Assembly (NCBI GenBank): GCA_963819755.1
Contig: CAWFXB010000002.1
Span: 1,426,001 to 1,490,000 of the forward strand
Direction: 5' to 3'
Origin: VRUE01 sp963819755
GTDB lineage: Bacteria; Actinomycetota; Thermoleophilia; Solirubrobacterales; 70-9
Length of the DNA: 64,000 nt
Under the pieces are notes generated by a model. It saw nothing but the letters and a program-made list of their open reading frames with translations. It was not told where the DNA came from and made no database searches. The translations under genes and the position numbers were made by a program. The number at the start of each line of letters is the position of its first letter. The first letter of the stretch is position 1. Shown one piece after another: positions 40,885-49,025 of the stretch.

Positions 40885-41676
40885 CTAGCTCGACGCCATC
40901 GCCGCGGCGCGCGCCTTCGCCGGCTTGCGGTGGCGGCGGAACATCTCGTTCACCCACTTGACTCCGCGGCGCTCTTCGAGCGGCTGGCGAAATGCGTCGA
41001 ACCCTTTCGCCGAGGGCGAGTCGGCATTGAGCGGGCCCTCCGCGGGGAGGGCGAGCGGGTAGAAGAGCGAGGCGGCGGTGAGGTCGGCGACGCTGAAGCT
41101 TTCGCCGACCAGGTATTCGCCGTCGCCGAGCTCGGCCTCCAATCGGTCGAGCCCGGCGAGGACCTTGGCGCGTGCCCGCTCGGCCTCCTTGGCGTCGCCG
41201 GCGCGGAAACGCAGGGCGGTGTAGGCGCGGGCGTAGGCGGCGGTGGGGCGGCCGAACTTGGCAATGGGCTTGGGAGCCGTCTGTTCCATCAGTTCGGCGA
41301 AGCTCTCCCGGTCGTTGCCGAACTCATGCCAGGCAAGCTGGCGGACGTAGGGGCCGAGCTCCTCGTCGAAGAACTCCTCCAGCTCGAGCGCGCGGCGCCG
41401 CTCGGCGACGTCCGCGGGGTAGAGCGGCGGCTCGGGGTAGCGCTCCTCGAGCGCGGCGACGATCGCGGTCGAGTCGCCGATCCGCTGCCCGTCGATGGTC
41501 AGCACGGGAAAGGTGTAGTGGGCGCCGCGGGTGAGCCAGAGGGCGACGGCCATGTGGGCGCCGGGGACGGGTGAGTGGCGACGATGCTCGACTTCCTTCC
41601 AGGCCAGCGCCCAGCGCGCCTTCTCGCTGTAGTGCGAGACGTCGATCTGCCAGAGGGTGGGTAGGGAGTCGCTCAT
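40885..41676 (-). CDS. Glutathione S-transferase-fold protein
   Basis: Protein of 263 aa from ATG 41676. Thioredoxin-like N-domain LPTLWQIDVSHYSEKARWALAWKEVEHRR and FPVLTIDGQRIGDSTAIVAALEERYP, then the helical C-domain with EYLVGESFSVADLTAASLFYPLAL. The Ser of SHYSEKARWAL sits where the catalytic Ser of some GSTs lies. Actinobacteria usually lack glutathione, so the thiol is unknown. Upstream frame beyond 41676 is antisense to the pterin dehydratase. Confidence 0.88.
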   Translation of the reverse strand: MSDSLPTLWQIDVSHYSEKARWALAWKEVEHRRHSPVPGAHMAVALWLTRGAHYTFPVLTIDGQRIGDSTAIVAALEERYPEPPLYPADVAERRRALELEEFFDEELGPYVRQLAWHEFGNDRESFAELMEQTAPKPIAKFGRPTAAYARAYTALRFRAGDAKEAERARAKVLAGLDRLEAELGDGEYLVGESFSVADLTAASLFYPLALPAEGPLNADSPSAKGFDAFRQPLEERRGVKWVNEMFRRHRKPAKARAAAMASS

Positions 41677-41713
41677 CGTTTGGACCTTTCGGGTTGTGCC
41701 AGCATAGGGACCG

Positions 41714-41992
41714 ATGACGCCACTGGACAACTCGGAAGTGGACGCGAGGCTGGCAGAGCATCCTGGCTGGGAGCGCAGCGGCTCGGCCATCCGCAAGAGC
41801 TTCAGCCGGAGCGACTTCATCGGCTCGGTCAATTTCGTCCAGAGCCTGGTCGGGCCGGCCGAGGCGATGAACCACCACCCCGATCTGGAGATCTCCTGGG
41901 ACAGGGTCACCGTCTCGCTCTCCACTCACTCCGAGGGCGGCGTCACCGCCGCCGACTTCGAGCTGGCGGCGAAGATCGACGCGCTGGCCTGA
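41714..41992 (+). CDS. phhB: Pterin-4a-carbinolamine dehydratase
   Basis: Protein of 92 aa, the standard length. The active-site stretch AMNHHPDLEISWDRVTVSLS carries the His-His-Pro triad of the PCD/DCoH family, and TAADFELAAKIDAL closes the protein. It dehydrates 4a-hydroxytetrahydrobiopterin or related pterins. Divergent from the GST-like gene; next on the strand is arfB after 27 bp. Confidence 0.93.
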   Translation: MTPLDNSEVDARLAEHPGWERSGSAIRKSFSRSDFIGSVNFVQSLVGPAEAMNHHPDLEISWDRVTVSLSTHSEGGVTAADFELAAKIDALA

Positions 41993-42019
41993 GGCAACCC
42001 CCGTCGCTACCGTTGCGGG

Positions 42020-42433
42020 GTGGCCGGCGAGCTGAAGATCGACGAGCGCCTCTCGATCCCTTTGGGGGAGATCGAGCTGCGTGCCAGCCGCTCCTCGGGG
42101 CCGGGTGGGCAGCACGCCAACGTCACCGCCTCGCGGGTGGAAGCCGTCTTCGACGTGCGGGCTTCGAGGGCGCTCGACGAGGCGCAGCGGGCTCGCCTCA
42201 TCGGGCGCACCGGCCCCGTCGTCACTGCTGTGGCTCAGGAGTCGCGCGGCCAGGCGCGCAACCGCGAGCTGGCGCTGCAGCGGTTGGCGGAGAAGATCGC
42301 CGCGGGCCTCGCCGTGCCACGCAGCCGCCGGCCGACCAAGCCGAGCCGGGCGGCTCGCCGCCGCCGGCTGGAGCGCAAGCGCCTGGCCGGCGAGCGCAAG
42401 CGCACCCGTCGCCGGCCCGCGGCGGAAGACTGA
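42020..42433 (+). CDS. arfB: Alternative ribosome-rescue factor ArfB (YaeJ)
   Basis: Protein of 137 aa from a GTG. The catalytic GGQ lies in SRSSGPGGQHANVTASRVEAVFD and the C-terminal tail is a run of Arg/Lys (SRAARRRRLERKRLAGERKR) that enters the empty mRNA channel of stalled ribosomes. The protein hydrolyses peptidyl-tRNA on non-stop ribosomes. Small, complete and with the expected domain order. Confidence 0.92.
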   Translation: MAGELKIDERLSIPLGEIELRASRSSGPGGQHANVTASRVEAVFDVRASRALDEAQRARLIGRTGPVVTAVAQESRGQARNRELALQRLAEKIAAGLAVPRSRRPTKPSRAARRRRLERKRLAGERKRTRRRPAAED

Positions 42434-42449
42434 TTGGCAGACTGGAGAG

Positions 42450-42797
42450 ATGGCGAAGCGAAGGCAGCGACGGCCCCGGCAAAAAGCTCCGACGATCGAC
42501 TACAGCGACGCCGAGGGCAACGTCCTGACCCTGCGGCAGTCGCTCAGCGCGGGCACGATCGCCAAGCTCGGCGCTGGGCCGGCGACCGCGGCGACGACGC
42601 AGGAGGACGCTTGGCACCGGCGCTCCGAGATGCTCTTCGAGCGACTCGCGGTGCGCTGGGAGATCGCCGGCCTGCCGCTCGACGACCAGAAGATGCTGCT
42701 CGGCCGCTACCGGATGGCCGATGCCACGACCCAGGAATGGGTCCGCCGCACGATCTCCGAGCACGTGGACCGGTTCATCCCCGAGCTTTCGGGGTAG
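42450..42797 (+). CDS. Uncharacterised conserved-looking small protein
   Basis: Protein of 115 aa from ATG 42450 with GGAGAG upstream. Basic N-terminus (AKRRQRRPRQKAP), then DAEGNVLTLRQSLSAGTIAKL and a helical region ending RRTISEHVDRFIPEL. No motif known to me. It follows arfB by 16 bp and may be co-transcribed. Confidence 0.6.
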   Translation: MAKRRQRRPRQKAPTIDYSDAEGNVLTLRQSLSAGTIAKLGAGPATAATTQEDAWHRRSEMLFERLAVRWEIAGLPLDDQKMLLGRYRMADATTQEWVRRTISEHVDRFIPELSG

Positions 42798-42807
42798 GGT
42801 GATTTCG

Positions 42808-43185
42808 ATGCTTGCCGATGCGAAAGCAACCAGCGGTTTCGCGGTTCCCGACACGGACGAGGCAAAGCGCTTCTACGGCGAGACCCTCGGCCTGGAGGTC
42901 GCCGTGTTCGACGAGGAGAACGGCGTCATGGCCTTGAAACTCAAAGGCGGCGACGTTTTCCTCTACCGCAAACCGGACTTCGCCCCTGCCACCTTCACGA
43001 TCCTCAACTTCGAGGTCGACGACATCGACTCCGCCGTCGATGATCTCGCCTCCCGCGGCGTCAGCTTCGAGCGCTACGACGGCTTCGACCAGGACGAGAA
43101 GGGCATCGCCCGCGGCCCCGGCCCGCACATCGCCTGGTTCAAGGACCCGGCGGGCAACATCCTGTCGGTGCTCCAGCAGCCCTGA
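42808..43185 (+). CDS. VOC-family protein (glyoxalase/bleomycin-resistance fold)
   Basis: Protein of 125 aa from ATG 42808 (GTG 42799 possible). Two betaalphabetabetabeta units: SGFAVPDTDEAKRFYGETLGLEV and ILNFEVDDIDSAVDDLASRGVSFE, ending IAWFKDPAGNILSVLQ with the conserved Glu position replaced by Ser (N-I-L-S). The loss of that metal ligand makes binding or non-canonical activity possible. Last gene of the core block before the accessory patch. Confidence 0.85.
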   Translation: MLADAKATSGFAVPDTDEAKRFYGETLGLEVAVFDEENGVMALKLKGGDVFLYRKPDFAPATFTILNFEVDDIDSAVDDLASRGVSFERYDGFDQDEKGIARGPGPHIAWFKDPAGNILSVLQQP

Positions 43186-43406
43186 GGCTTCTCGCGCAGT
43201 AGGGCCGCTTACACAGCGGCTACTATCCTGTGTCGTGTCCCGCAGACAACACATGCCGAAGTTAATTGCGCAAGCTCGGCCTGCGCATCGCTCGGCATTG
43301 GGTGGCAAAAAGACGAAACCCCGGCGGTTTGGCCTGCCTCCCGGAGGAGGCTACACAGGGACCGTTCCGGGGCTTTCGCAGACAATATATCGCATAGCCC
43401 CTGATC

Positions 43407-44128
43407 ATGGTGCTTGCGCGTAGGCAACTCGAAAGGCTCTTCAGCGCGCAGCGCATGAGCACTTACGCCGCTTTCTGCGATGGCGACTTCGCTTCGGCGA
43501 TCGCTCTATACCGCTGGAACGCGACGATCACGGCGGCCTTCTGGGAGCCGATCGGCCATCTCGAGGTCGCGCTGCGAAACACGCTCGCTGCTCAACTCGC
43601 CGCCCCCCACCAACGTCTCCGTCGACCGGGGCCGCGAGTGAAGGACAAATGATCAGCGAGCTGAGCCTCGGCTTTTGGCGGTTCCTGGTTACTAAGAAGC
43701 TGACTGGCCTTTGGCCCGATCTCGCCAGCGCATTCCCCCACGCGCCGGATAGGAAACGGGAGACCGTCGAGGGGCCAGTCGCGCGGTTGCACGACTTCCG
43801 CAACCGGCTCGCACATCATCAGCGAATCTGGAACCGTTCCCCTGCCGCCAGGTACGAAGACCTCATGGTGGTCGCCGGCTACATCGACGCCGATCTGCCG
43901 ACCTGGATAGACAGCAATAGCTCGGTGCCGAGTCTGCTGCGCCGTGATTGGTCGCTTGCTCACGCCGAAGTGATGGCGCGCGGAGTCGAGCCTGTATATG
44001 CGTCGCAGCAGGTGCCGTCAAAGGAGACTTCGGCAGAGGCGATATTGGATCGCGTCGGCGGCAAACGAATGTCGCGGGAAGAGTTCGACGAACACTTCGG
44101 CGATCTGCCTACCGATGGCGAGGGTTAG
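43407..44128 (+). pseudogene. Abi-family protein, split by frameshift/deletion
   Basis: The first frame (43407-43652) has the N-terminal Abi_2-like block ALYRWNATITAAFWEPIGHLEVALRNTLA; the second (43649-44128) continues with ISELSLGFWRFLVTKKL and the HEPN-like RLHDFRNRLAHHQRIW. In intact family members these lie on one chain with about 40 more residues between them. Here the middle is shortened and the halves meet at an ATGA overlap. Either a pseudogene or a two-subunit derivative. Abi proteins are abortive-infection/HEPN RNases; the catalytic RNxxxH in FRNRLAHH is intact in the second half. Confidence 0.65.
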
Positions 44129-44175
44129 CCCAGCCGGTTACGTCTGGACAGTGATTTAAGTGTCCGTTCAGCTCT

Positions 44176-44871
44176 GTGCAGACTACAGCCGCATATAGTC
44201 AGACGGTGGTACTCGCCCTTCACATTGCCCACTGGAACTGGACTGCTATTGGCACCCTCGTGCTCGCCGCGGTGACGACGTTTCTTGCCTTGGAGACGTG
44301 GAGGCTTGCTAAGGCTAGCCGCGCCGATCTTGTCGAGAGTCAGCGCCAGTCGGATATCGCACAGAGGACGCTGCTCTCCCAGAGCGAGCCGATGATCCTG
44401 GACATGGCTGTCAGCCGCGAGGTCTTAGACGTGCCGATGTTCCAGGTAACGAATTGTCCCGATGATGAACCTGCGCGCGGTGCCGTGCTGGTGCTAACCG
44501 AACCGGGCGCGGTCTGTTCGATCCCATTTGTAAATGTCGGACGTGGTCCGGCAATCTTTGGCGCAAGCAAGGTGTTTCTTCCCGATGAAGGCGGGGGCTT
44601 TTTTGAAGCAACGCCCCGATTCATGGAAATCGAGCGGCGTAATCTTCCCCGTGGCGAGTCAACCCGACTCAATCTCGAGTTCCTCGGGGGCGAGCTCGGT
44701 TGGTCCGACTGGCATCGCGTTGTGGGGAAGAAGGAATCATTTTGGGTCCAAATTCAATTTGAAGACATCACTGGCTCGATAAATGAGGCGATGTGGTTTT
44801 TCATAGGGCCGACCCCGAATCCGCGCGCTCGCGAGGAATGGTCGGTCGTCCGCACGGTCATCAACGAGTGA
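44176..44871 (+). CDS. Membrane-anchored uncharacterised protein
   Basis: Protein of 231 aa from a GTG. One transmembrane helix near the N-terminus (WTAIGTLVLAAVTTFLALETWRLA) is followed by a charged coiled segment (SRADLVESQRQSDIAQRTLL) and a beta-rich domain with SEPMILDMAV and FVNVGRGPAIFGA. This layout, helix plus soluble beta domain, is common among island-borne proteins of unknown function. Neighbours are the Abi remnant and the Mrr-like gene. Confidence 0.55.
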   Translation: MQTTAAYSQTVVLALHIAHWNWTAIGTLVLAAVTTFLALETWRLAKASRADLVESQRQSDIAQRTLLSQSEPMILDMAVSREVLDVPMFQVTNCPDDEPARGAVLVLTEPGAVCSIPFVNVGRGPAIFGASKVFLPDEGGGFFEATPRFMEIERRNLPRGESTRLNLEFLGGELGWSDWHRVVGKKESFWVQIQFEDITGSINEAMWFFIGPTPNPRAREEWSVVRTVINE

Positions 44872-44876
44872 TGTCC

Positions 44877-46286
44877 CTAGATCGGGCGGCAAAGGAGCCG
44901 CTCCAGCCAATCGAGAACGCTCTCGGCTCCTTGGGCCAACTGCTCGAGGTCTGCCCGCTCGACGAGGGCGAGGGTGTAGGGGTCCCGGCTCCCGCGTTTG
45001 ATCGCACTCCGTGCCTCTTTCGTGAAGTTGCCGGGGGCGATTAGTAGTCCGACCTTCACGAGGGGAGCGTGGTTCTGAAGCTTGACCTCAAAGTTTCTGA
45101 CCTCGCTCGCGCCGACCGGATCGGTCCAGTTCTTACACTCGGCGAAGATGAGGGGAGAGGACAATCCTTGCCAGAACGGCCGGGCGACGTTGTTCTTGAC
45201 GATCAGGTCGATCTCCTCGTCCCCGGTGCTGTATCTGCTCTCTACAACCTCAAGTTGAGGCCGAAGGGAGAACGCCGCAGCCATCAGGCTCTCCAGCGCC
45301 TCTCCTTTCCCTTGGGGGTCCTCGGACGCGTCTAGGCCCACCAAGCCATTGCGGACCTGGGACCGTGCATAGCGATCCTGGACATCCTCTTCGCGTGATG
45401 ACAGCGCTCGAAAGACCCGCTCGTATACCTCGACTTTGTGGAGTAGCTCATAGGCGAGGTCCCCATGGAGGGATCGAAGCTGGGCCTCGGTTTCGACAAC
45501 CTCGTGGACATCCAGCTCGACCATCGCATCATCGGACGTGGCGTCGAGCACCAGGCGGGTGTAGAGGAGCGATATGACCTCGGGGAATGCGGCGAGATAG
45601 CCCTCGTCAAACAGGATGAAGGGCCGCAATACGTTGGCCGGAACTTGGTGCGCTCGCTGGATTAGGAGGGACTGGAGAGACTCGAACTCAGCGAGGAGAG
45701 ATCGTCGATACCGGATGTACTTTTGGGCCGCAATTTGGGTCGGTAGGGGGACGCTTTTCATAGATGGCGCAACCGCTATTTCCCCCCGGATTGCTAGCTG
45801 GACGTTCTCCGTGAATGGCTCAACTTTGAAATCCGCCGCAATGCCAGTCCGCAGGAAACCGGTGAATGCGTCTAGGTCTGCCAGCGGGGTGTCCGGTGAG
45901 GTGCTCAGATGGTCCCGAACCTTGTCCTCGATCTCTCCAAGCGGTGCCTCAGGGTCGAGAACTCCAAGATCGTCCGCCAGGATCTCCCTCGCGGCTTCAT
46001 TGAGACTGTCGTGGAACGACGCATAGACCTCTGCAAAGAAGGCACGGGTGTAGCCGTATTTATCGAGCACGGCCCTTGCCTTGGCAACGGTCGTTCGGAA
46101 GCCCGCCTCCTCGATCATCAATTCGTCAGGGTCGTACTCCCGATCCTCTTCGCCCGGCTCAGGTGGGACTTTCTCTCGCCTGATGAAGAGGTCATCCTCT
46201 TGGAAGACGAAGGTCAAGAACGAGGGCACTTCGTAGCGCCAGGAGAAAATGACCTCCCCAATCGTGAGCCGACTCCAATCGCTCAT
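44877..46286 (-). CDS. Restriction-endonuclease-like (Mrr-type) protein
   Basis: Protein of 469 aa from ATG 46286; the frame is open further but that part overlaps the region next to the attachment site and lacks protein character. The last 150 residues contain a PD-(D/E)xK fold: GKGEALESLMAAAF (Glu), GDEEIDLIVKNN (Asp) and PLIFAECKNW (Glu-x-Lys), the order of Mrr-like nucleases. The first 320 residues are helical and unknown. Such proteins cleave modified or foreign DNA. It converges on the hypothetical gene at 44176, and lies just outside the prophage, by attL. Confidence 0.75.
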   Translation of the reverse strand: MSDWSRLTIGEVIFSWRYEVPSFLTFVFQEDDLFIRREKVPPEPGEEDREYDPDELMIEEAGFRTTVAKARAVLDKYGYTRAFFAEVYASFHDSLNEAAREILADDLGVLDPEAPLGEIEDKVRDHLSTSPDTPLADLDAFTGFLRTGIAADFKVEPFTENVQLAIRGEIAVAPSMKSVPLPTQIAAQKYIRYRRSLLAEFESLQSLLIQRAHQVPANVLRPFILFDEGYLAAFPEVISLLYTRLVLDATSDDAMVELDVHEVVETEAQLRSLHGDLAYELLHKVEVYERVFRALSSREEDVQDRYARSQVRNGLVGLDASEDPQGKGEALESLMAAAFSLRPQLEVVESRYSTGDEEIDLIVKNNVARPFWQGLSSPLIFAECKNWTDPVGASEVRNFEVKLQNHAPLVKVGLLIAPGNFTKEARSAIKRGSRDPYTLALVERADLEQLAQGAESVLDWLERLLCRPI

Positions 46287-46456
46287 GAACCCAGATTGGT
46301 CTCGAGGCCGGACGGCTCTTCCGGGGGCAGGCTCACACCGCAAGTGCGGCACTCCTGGCGGCTGCGGCTGCGTCACTATCCCGCGAACCGTTCCGCCTGG
46401 CACGAAGGATCCGCGGGTGCATGTGCTCTAGCTGCGCACGGCCCGCAAATTGCGGA

Positions 46457-46506
46457 TGGGCGCGGCTGGGTTCGAACCAGCGACCTCTCGCGTGTGAGGC
46501 GAGCGC
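46457..46506 (-). other. tRNA-Val(CAC) 3' fragment: prophage attL
   Basis: Read leftwards this is the anticodon arm (CTCGC, loop CTCACAC, GCGAG), variable loop, T-arm (GCTGG TTCGAAC CCAGC) and 3' acceptor CGCGCCC of tRNA-Val. The 5' acceptor strand and D-arm are missing; the upstream sequence is unrelated. The arrangement is what remains at the distal end when a phage integrates into a tRNA 3' half: the intact tRNA-Val should lie at the other prophage end, right of the window. The rest of 46507-46778 holds no gene, only a T-arm-like stretch near 46551-46571. Confidence 0.75.
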
Positions 46507-46778
46507 CAGCGCAGCCGCTTCGCATCCAGTAGAGCCAAATGACCCGCTATGGCCCGGAATCGAACCGGACCAAATTGGGCAGCGTTTGGGTGAAACGGGG
46601 GGCGTTTGCCCCCACGATTGACCCCACAGGCCCCCTTGCTACGGCGGCCAGAAGAGGGCTCCCACAAAGTCGTCTTCTCCCCAACCGCAGCCACCGTAGA
46701 TCAGCTCCGAGTAGCTGCTGCGAATGGAGATCAACTGGCTGCCGCTGAGCTAGGGAGGCGTAGGGAGGTCAGGGCGGC

Positions 46779-46931
46779 TTGAGTCTCTTCTGGTGCCGCA
46801 CCTGCGGAATCGTCTGGGCTGCCGATGAGCCGCCGCTCTGCCGGCATTACGCGCCCGACTTGCCTGCGGCGGAAATGGAGCCGCTGCCGAGCTACCACCC
46901 GTTCGCTCAGGATGAGAGGGCGGCAGGGTGA
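46779..46931 (+). CDS. Small zinc-ribbon-like phage protein
   Basis: A 50-aa frame from TTG 46779 with GGGAGGT 8 bases upstream. It contains WCRTCGIVW and later LCRHYAPD, so one Cys-x2-Cys and one Cys-x-His pair able to bind zinc. Its stop overlaps the next start (GTGA), tying it to the coupled early block. Function unknown. Confidence 0.55.
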   Translation: MSLFWCRTCGIVWAADEPPLCRHYAPDLPAAEMEPLPSYHPFAQDERAAG

Positions 46932-47233
46932 GCGAGACCTTCCGCTATGGCAAGGACGCCTGCTTCTCCGTCGAGGTCCACGAGCAAGGGGAATGCGAGG
47001 GCCACTGCGCCATCCACAACCCCTCCGACCACCCGCTGCGCGACCGCCCACTTCACTGGCGAGCAGGCCGGAGCCTTATGGAGAGGATCTGCCCCCACGG
47101 CGTAGGGCACCCAGACCCCGACCACATGGCACGGGTGGAGCGGCTGAAGGGCAAGGATTTCGCCGACGCTGAGGGAGTGCATGGGTGCGATGGCTGCTGC
47201 CGAGTGCATAGGCCAGCGGCGGTGGCAGCTTGA
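46928..47233 (+). CDS. Cys/His-rich small phage protein
   Basis: Protein of 101 aa from a GTG in a GTGA overlap. Many Cys and His: DACFSVEVHEQGECEGHCAIH, RICPHGVGHPDPDH and HGCDGCCRVH, the last resembling a zinc knuckle. No named family known to me. Member of the five-gene coupled block 46779-48415. Confidence 0.55.
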   Translation: MSETFRYGKDACFSVEVHEQGECEGHCAIHNPSDHPLRDRPLHWRAGRSLMERICPHGVGHPDPDHMARVERLKGKDFADAEGVHGCDGCCRVHRPAAVAA

Positions 47234-47415
47234 CCACCGCCGCCCCAAGCCCCGCCCTCCACCTAGCCCTACTCGAAGCAAAGGCTCAAGAGACCTTCCC
47301 CGAGCACACCTGTAAAGCAGTCCTTCTCCGAGTACATCGGGAGAAAGAGACCGAGCAAGGAAGGGCAGAGATGCTCAAGGGGCTGATCTCGGAGTTTGAG
47401 AGGGGCGCCGCGTGA
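47230..47415 (+). CDS. Small phage protein, unknown
   Basis: Protein of 61 aa from a TTG overlapping the upstream stop (TTGA) and ending in the GTGA start of the next gene. Mostly helical (ALHLALLEAKAQE; REKETEQGRAEMLKGLISEFE). Position in a tightly overlapped run is the main support. Function unknown. Confidence 0.45.
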   Translation: MTTAAPSPALHLALLEAKAQETFPEHTCKAVLLRVHREKETEQGRAEMLKGLISEFERGAA

Positions 47416-47750
47416 TCGGAGGCCGAGGTCGCTTCTGCCCGCGCTGCGGGGCGGAAATCTGCACGTACAACGCCGAACCCTTCTGCTGGCCCTGCACGGA
47501 GACGGCTGGCGAGGGCAGCATGAAGCCAGCCCTCGTCGTCCCCGATCGAGTCATCGCACTCGAAGCCATGATGGAGGCAAAGGGCACTGCAGCGCCCAAG
47601 CCTCCTCGCTGTTTGGGCTACGCGAACTGCTGCCGCTGCTCTATTTGCCAGCGCAGGGAAGGCGAGCTCCGCAGTCGCCTCTCCGAGGCTGAATACCTCC
47701 AACACATCGGCTTTGAAGACCAACCAGAAGAGGAGCCACTGGCCGCATGA
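47412..47750 (+). CDS. Double zinc-ribbon phage protein
   Basis: Protein of 112 aa. N-terminal FCPRCGAEICTYNAEPFCWPC is a two-pair zinc ribbon; a second Cys cluster NCCRCSICQRR follows at about residue 70. Ends in acidic EDQPEEEPLAA. Probably a nucleic-acid- or protein-binding regulator of early phage expression; no direct evidence. GTGA and ATGA overlaps on both sides. Confidence 0.55.
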   Translation: MIGGRGRFCPRCGAEICTYNAEPFCWPCTETAGEGSMKPALVVPDRVIALEAMMEAKGTAAPKPPRCLGYANCCRCSICQRREGELRSRLSEAEYLQHIGFEDQPEEEPLAA

Positions 47751-48415
47751 AGTTCGACAACGAGGCTCGCACCGCAGTTCAAGAGGCCGCCCCCGGCATT
47801 GCCATGATCCGCTGGCCCTCCATGAAGATCGAACCCGAAAAAGGGCGCGTCTATCGGATGCAGAGCCTCGAGGCAGCGCGCAAGAAGGCGCGCGAGCGAA
47901 AGCGCCGTCGCGAAGAGGAGCCAGAGACCCACGCCGAGGTCATGGCGCAGATGCACAAGCGCCGCTACGGAGAGATGCCCGAGGGCTTCGAGCCCCCGCG
48001 CCGCAAGCGCCAGTCTCGCCCAGGTGCCGACCCCTTCATCCGAGTCTTGAGCGTGACGATCCTCCAGCGAGGCTGGGAGGTGGCGGTCGAGTTGTTCGAG
48101 GATCCTGACCCCAAGCGCCACCTACGCCTCAAGGCCAGAGTACCCGCCGGCCCCAACCCGCTCGACGGCCGCCCCGAGAAAACCGAGACCGAGCAGGAGC
48201 AGATCGTCAAGGCACCCAGCCGGGCAGAACGCGAAGACGAGGAAGAGTCGCTGCGCGTCGAGTGCATCGCCTCCGCCGATGATGCTGAGCTCGCCCGCCT
48301 TGAACGCAAGCTCACCAACGAACGTCGCAAGGGCAAGTCGGGGAAGCAGACAAAAATGGCCCTTGAGCGCGCCCGGAAAAGGGTGGACTTGCTTTCCGCC
48401 GCTACGGCTGCCTAG
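47747..48415 (+). CDS. Charged phage protein, unknown
   Basis: Protein of 222 aa. Highly basic helix at residues 40-65 (EAARKKARERKRRREEE), then a small beta region (FIRVLSVTILQRGWEVAVELFEDP) and a helical C-terminus (LARLERKLTNERRKGKSGKQ). Could bind nucleic acid. Last gene of the coupled early block and followed by the tRNA region. Confidence 0.5.
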   Translation: MKFDNEARTAVQEAAPGIAMIRWPSMKIEPEKGRVYRMQSLEAARKKARERKRRREEEPETHAEVMAQMHKRRYGEMPEGFEPPRRKRQSRPGADPFIRVLSVTILQRGWEVAVELFEDPDPKRHLRLKARVPAGPNPLDGRPEKTETEQEQIVKAPSRAEREDEEESLRVECIASADDAELARLERKLTNERRKGKSGKQTKMALERARKRVDLLSAATAA

Positions 48416-48531
48416 AATGCTCCCTAGCTCTACGCGCCAAAGACCCGCTCGGTATCCATGAGACAACGGGTCGCGCACCGCGGGCAGAAGGATCCCGCCA
48501 TCCCGTAGGGCGAACCCTCTGAATACCTCGC

Positions 48532-48606
48532 CGCACGGTAGAGCAGCCCGGTCAGCTCGCCTGGCTCATAACCAGGAGGTCGTCGGTTCGAATCCGACCC
48601 GTGCTA
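48532..48606 (+). tRNA. Phage tRNA-Met (CAT), initiator-like
   Basis: Cloverleaf: G2-G7 (GCACGG) pairs with CCGTGC, D-arm GAGC/GCTC, anticodon stem CCTGG/CCAGG with loop CTCATAA giving CAT, T-arm GTCGG TTCGAAT CCGAC, discriminator A. The first position is C1 opposite T72, a mismatch; an unpaired 1-72 is the hallmark of bacterial initiator tRNA. Two of the three G-C pairs expected in an initiator anticodon stem are present; the third is T29-A41. It lies in a 610-bp gene-free stretch (48416-49025) shared with tRNA-Thr. Confidence 0.85.
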
Positions 48607-48780
48607 TGGACCACCGAGACCTCGCCCGCCAACCTCGTAAGAGCCTGGGGCGGTAAGGCCGGTGGCCGCTTCGGCTCTTGGATGTAGGGCCGTGATGTGG
48701 GAACTGTGGCTGACGGCGCGCGCCGCGTTGAGGAGCCTCGGTCCGAATCGCAGCCGGTGGGGACTGCGATCAGCTCTTCC

Positions 48781-48854
48781 GCCCGTGTAGCTCAATCAGG
48801 CAGAGCGCCGACCTTGTAAGTCGGGGGTTCTCCGTTCGATCCGGAGCGCGGGCT
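48781..48854 (+). tRNA. Phage tRNA-Thr (TGT)
   Basis: Acceptor GCCCGTG pairs with CGCGGGC (one T-G), D-arm GCTC/GAGC, anticodon stem CCGAC/GTCGG with loop CTTGTAA giving TGT, T-arm CTCCG TTCGATC CGGAG. No CCA. Second tRNA of the prophage. Between the two tRNAs (48607-48780) I find no further cloverleaf. Confidence 0.9.
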
Positions 48855-49025
48855 TGCCCGGTGAGGGCATTGTGCTCACCACCCCGAACCCAGACGGGTG
48901 AACCGGCAGGTCGGCCGACCTGTAGCGCGTGGCCTTCGACGGCGCGCGCCTTGCCGGACGGGTACCGCCGCCAACTTCACGGGACTGCGCTGTGCCCCAG
49001 GACTTCGATTCGAAAGGAAGCACCG
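48855..49025. other. Leader region before structural/early genes
   Basis: Non-coding; includes a 16-bp palindrome CAGGTCGGCCGACCTG at 48907-48922 and the AAAGGAAG ribosome-binding site of the next gene. The palindrome could be a repressor operator but stands alone. Confidence 0.4.

Noticed and set aside
46545..46575. Second tRNA-like T-arm (CCGG TTCGATT CCGG) next to attL
   Set aside because: No matching acceptor, D-arm or anticodon arm could be found; probably chance or a decayed fragment.
48607..48780. Possible third tRNA between the two phage tRNAs
   Set aside because: Some GC-rich stems but no anticodon/T-arm combination closes a cloverleaf.
48907..48922. 16-bp palindrome as phage repressor operator
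   Set aside because: Single copy, no repressor gene in view; noted only as part of the leader region.
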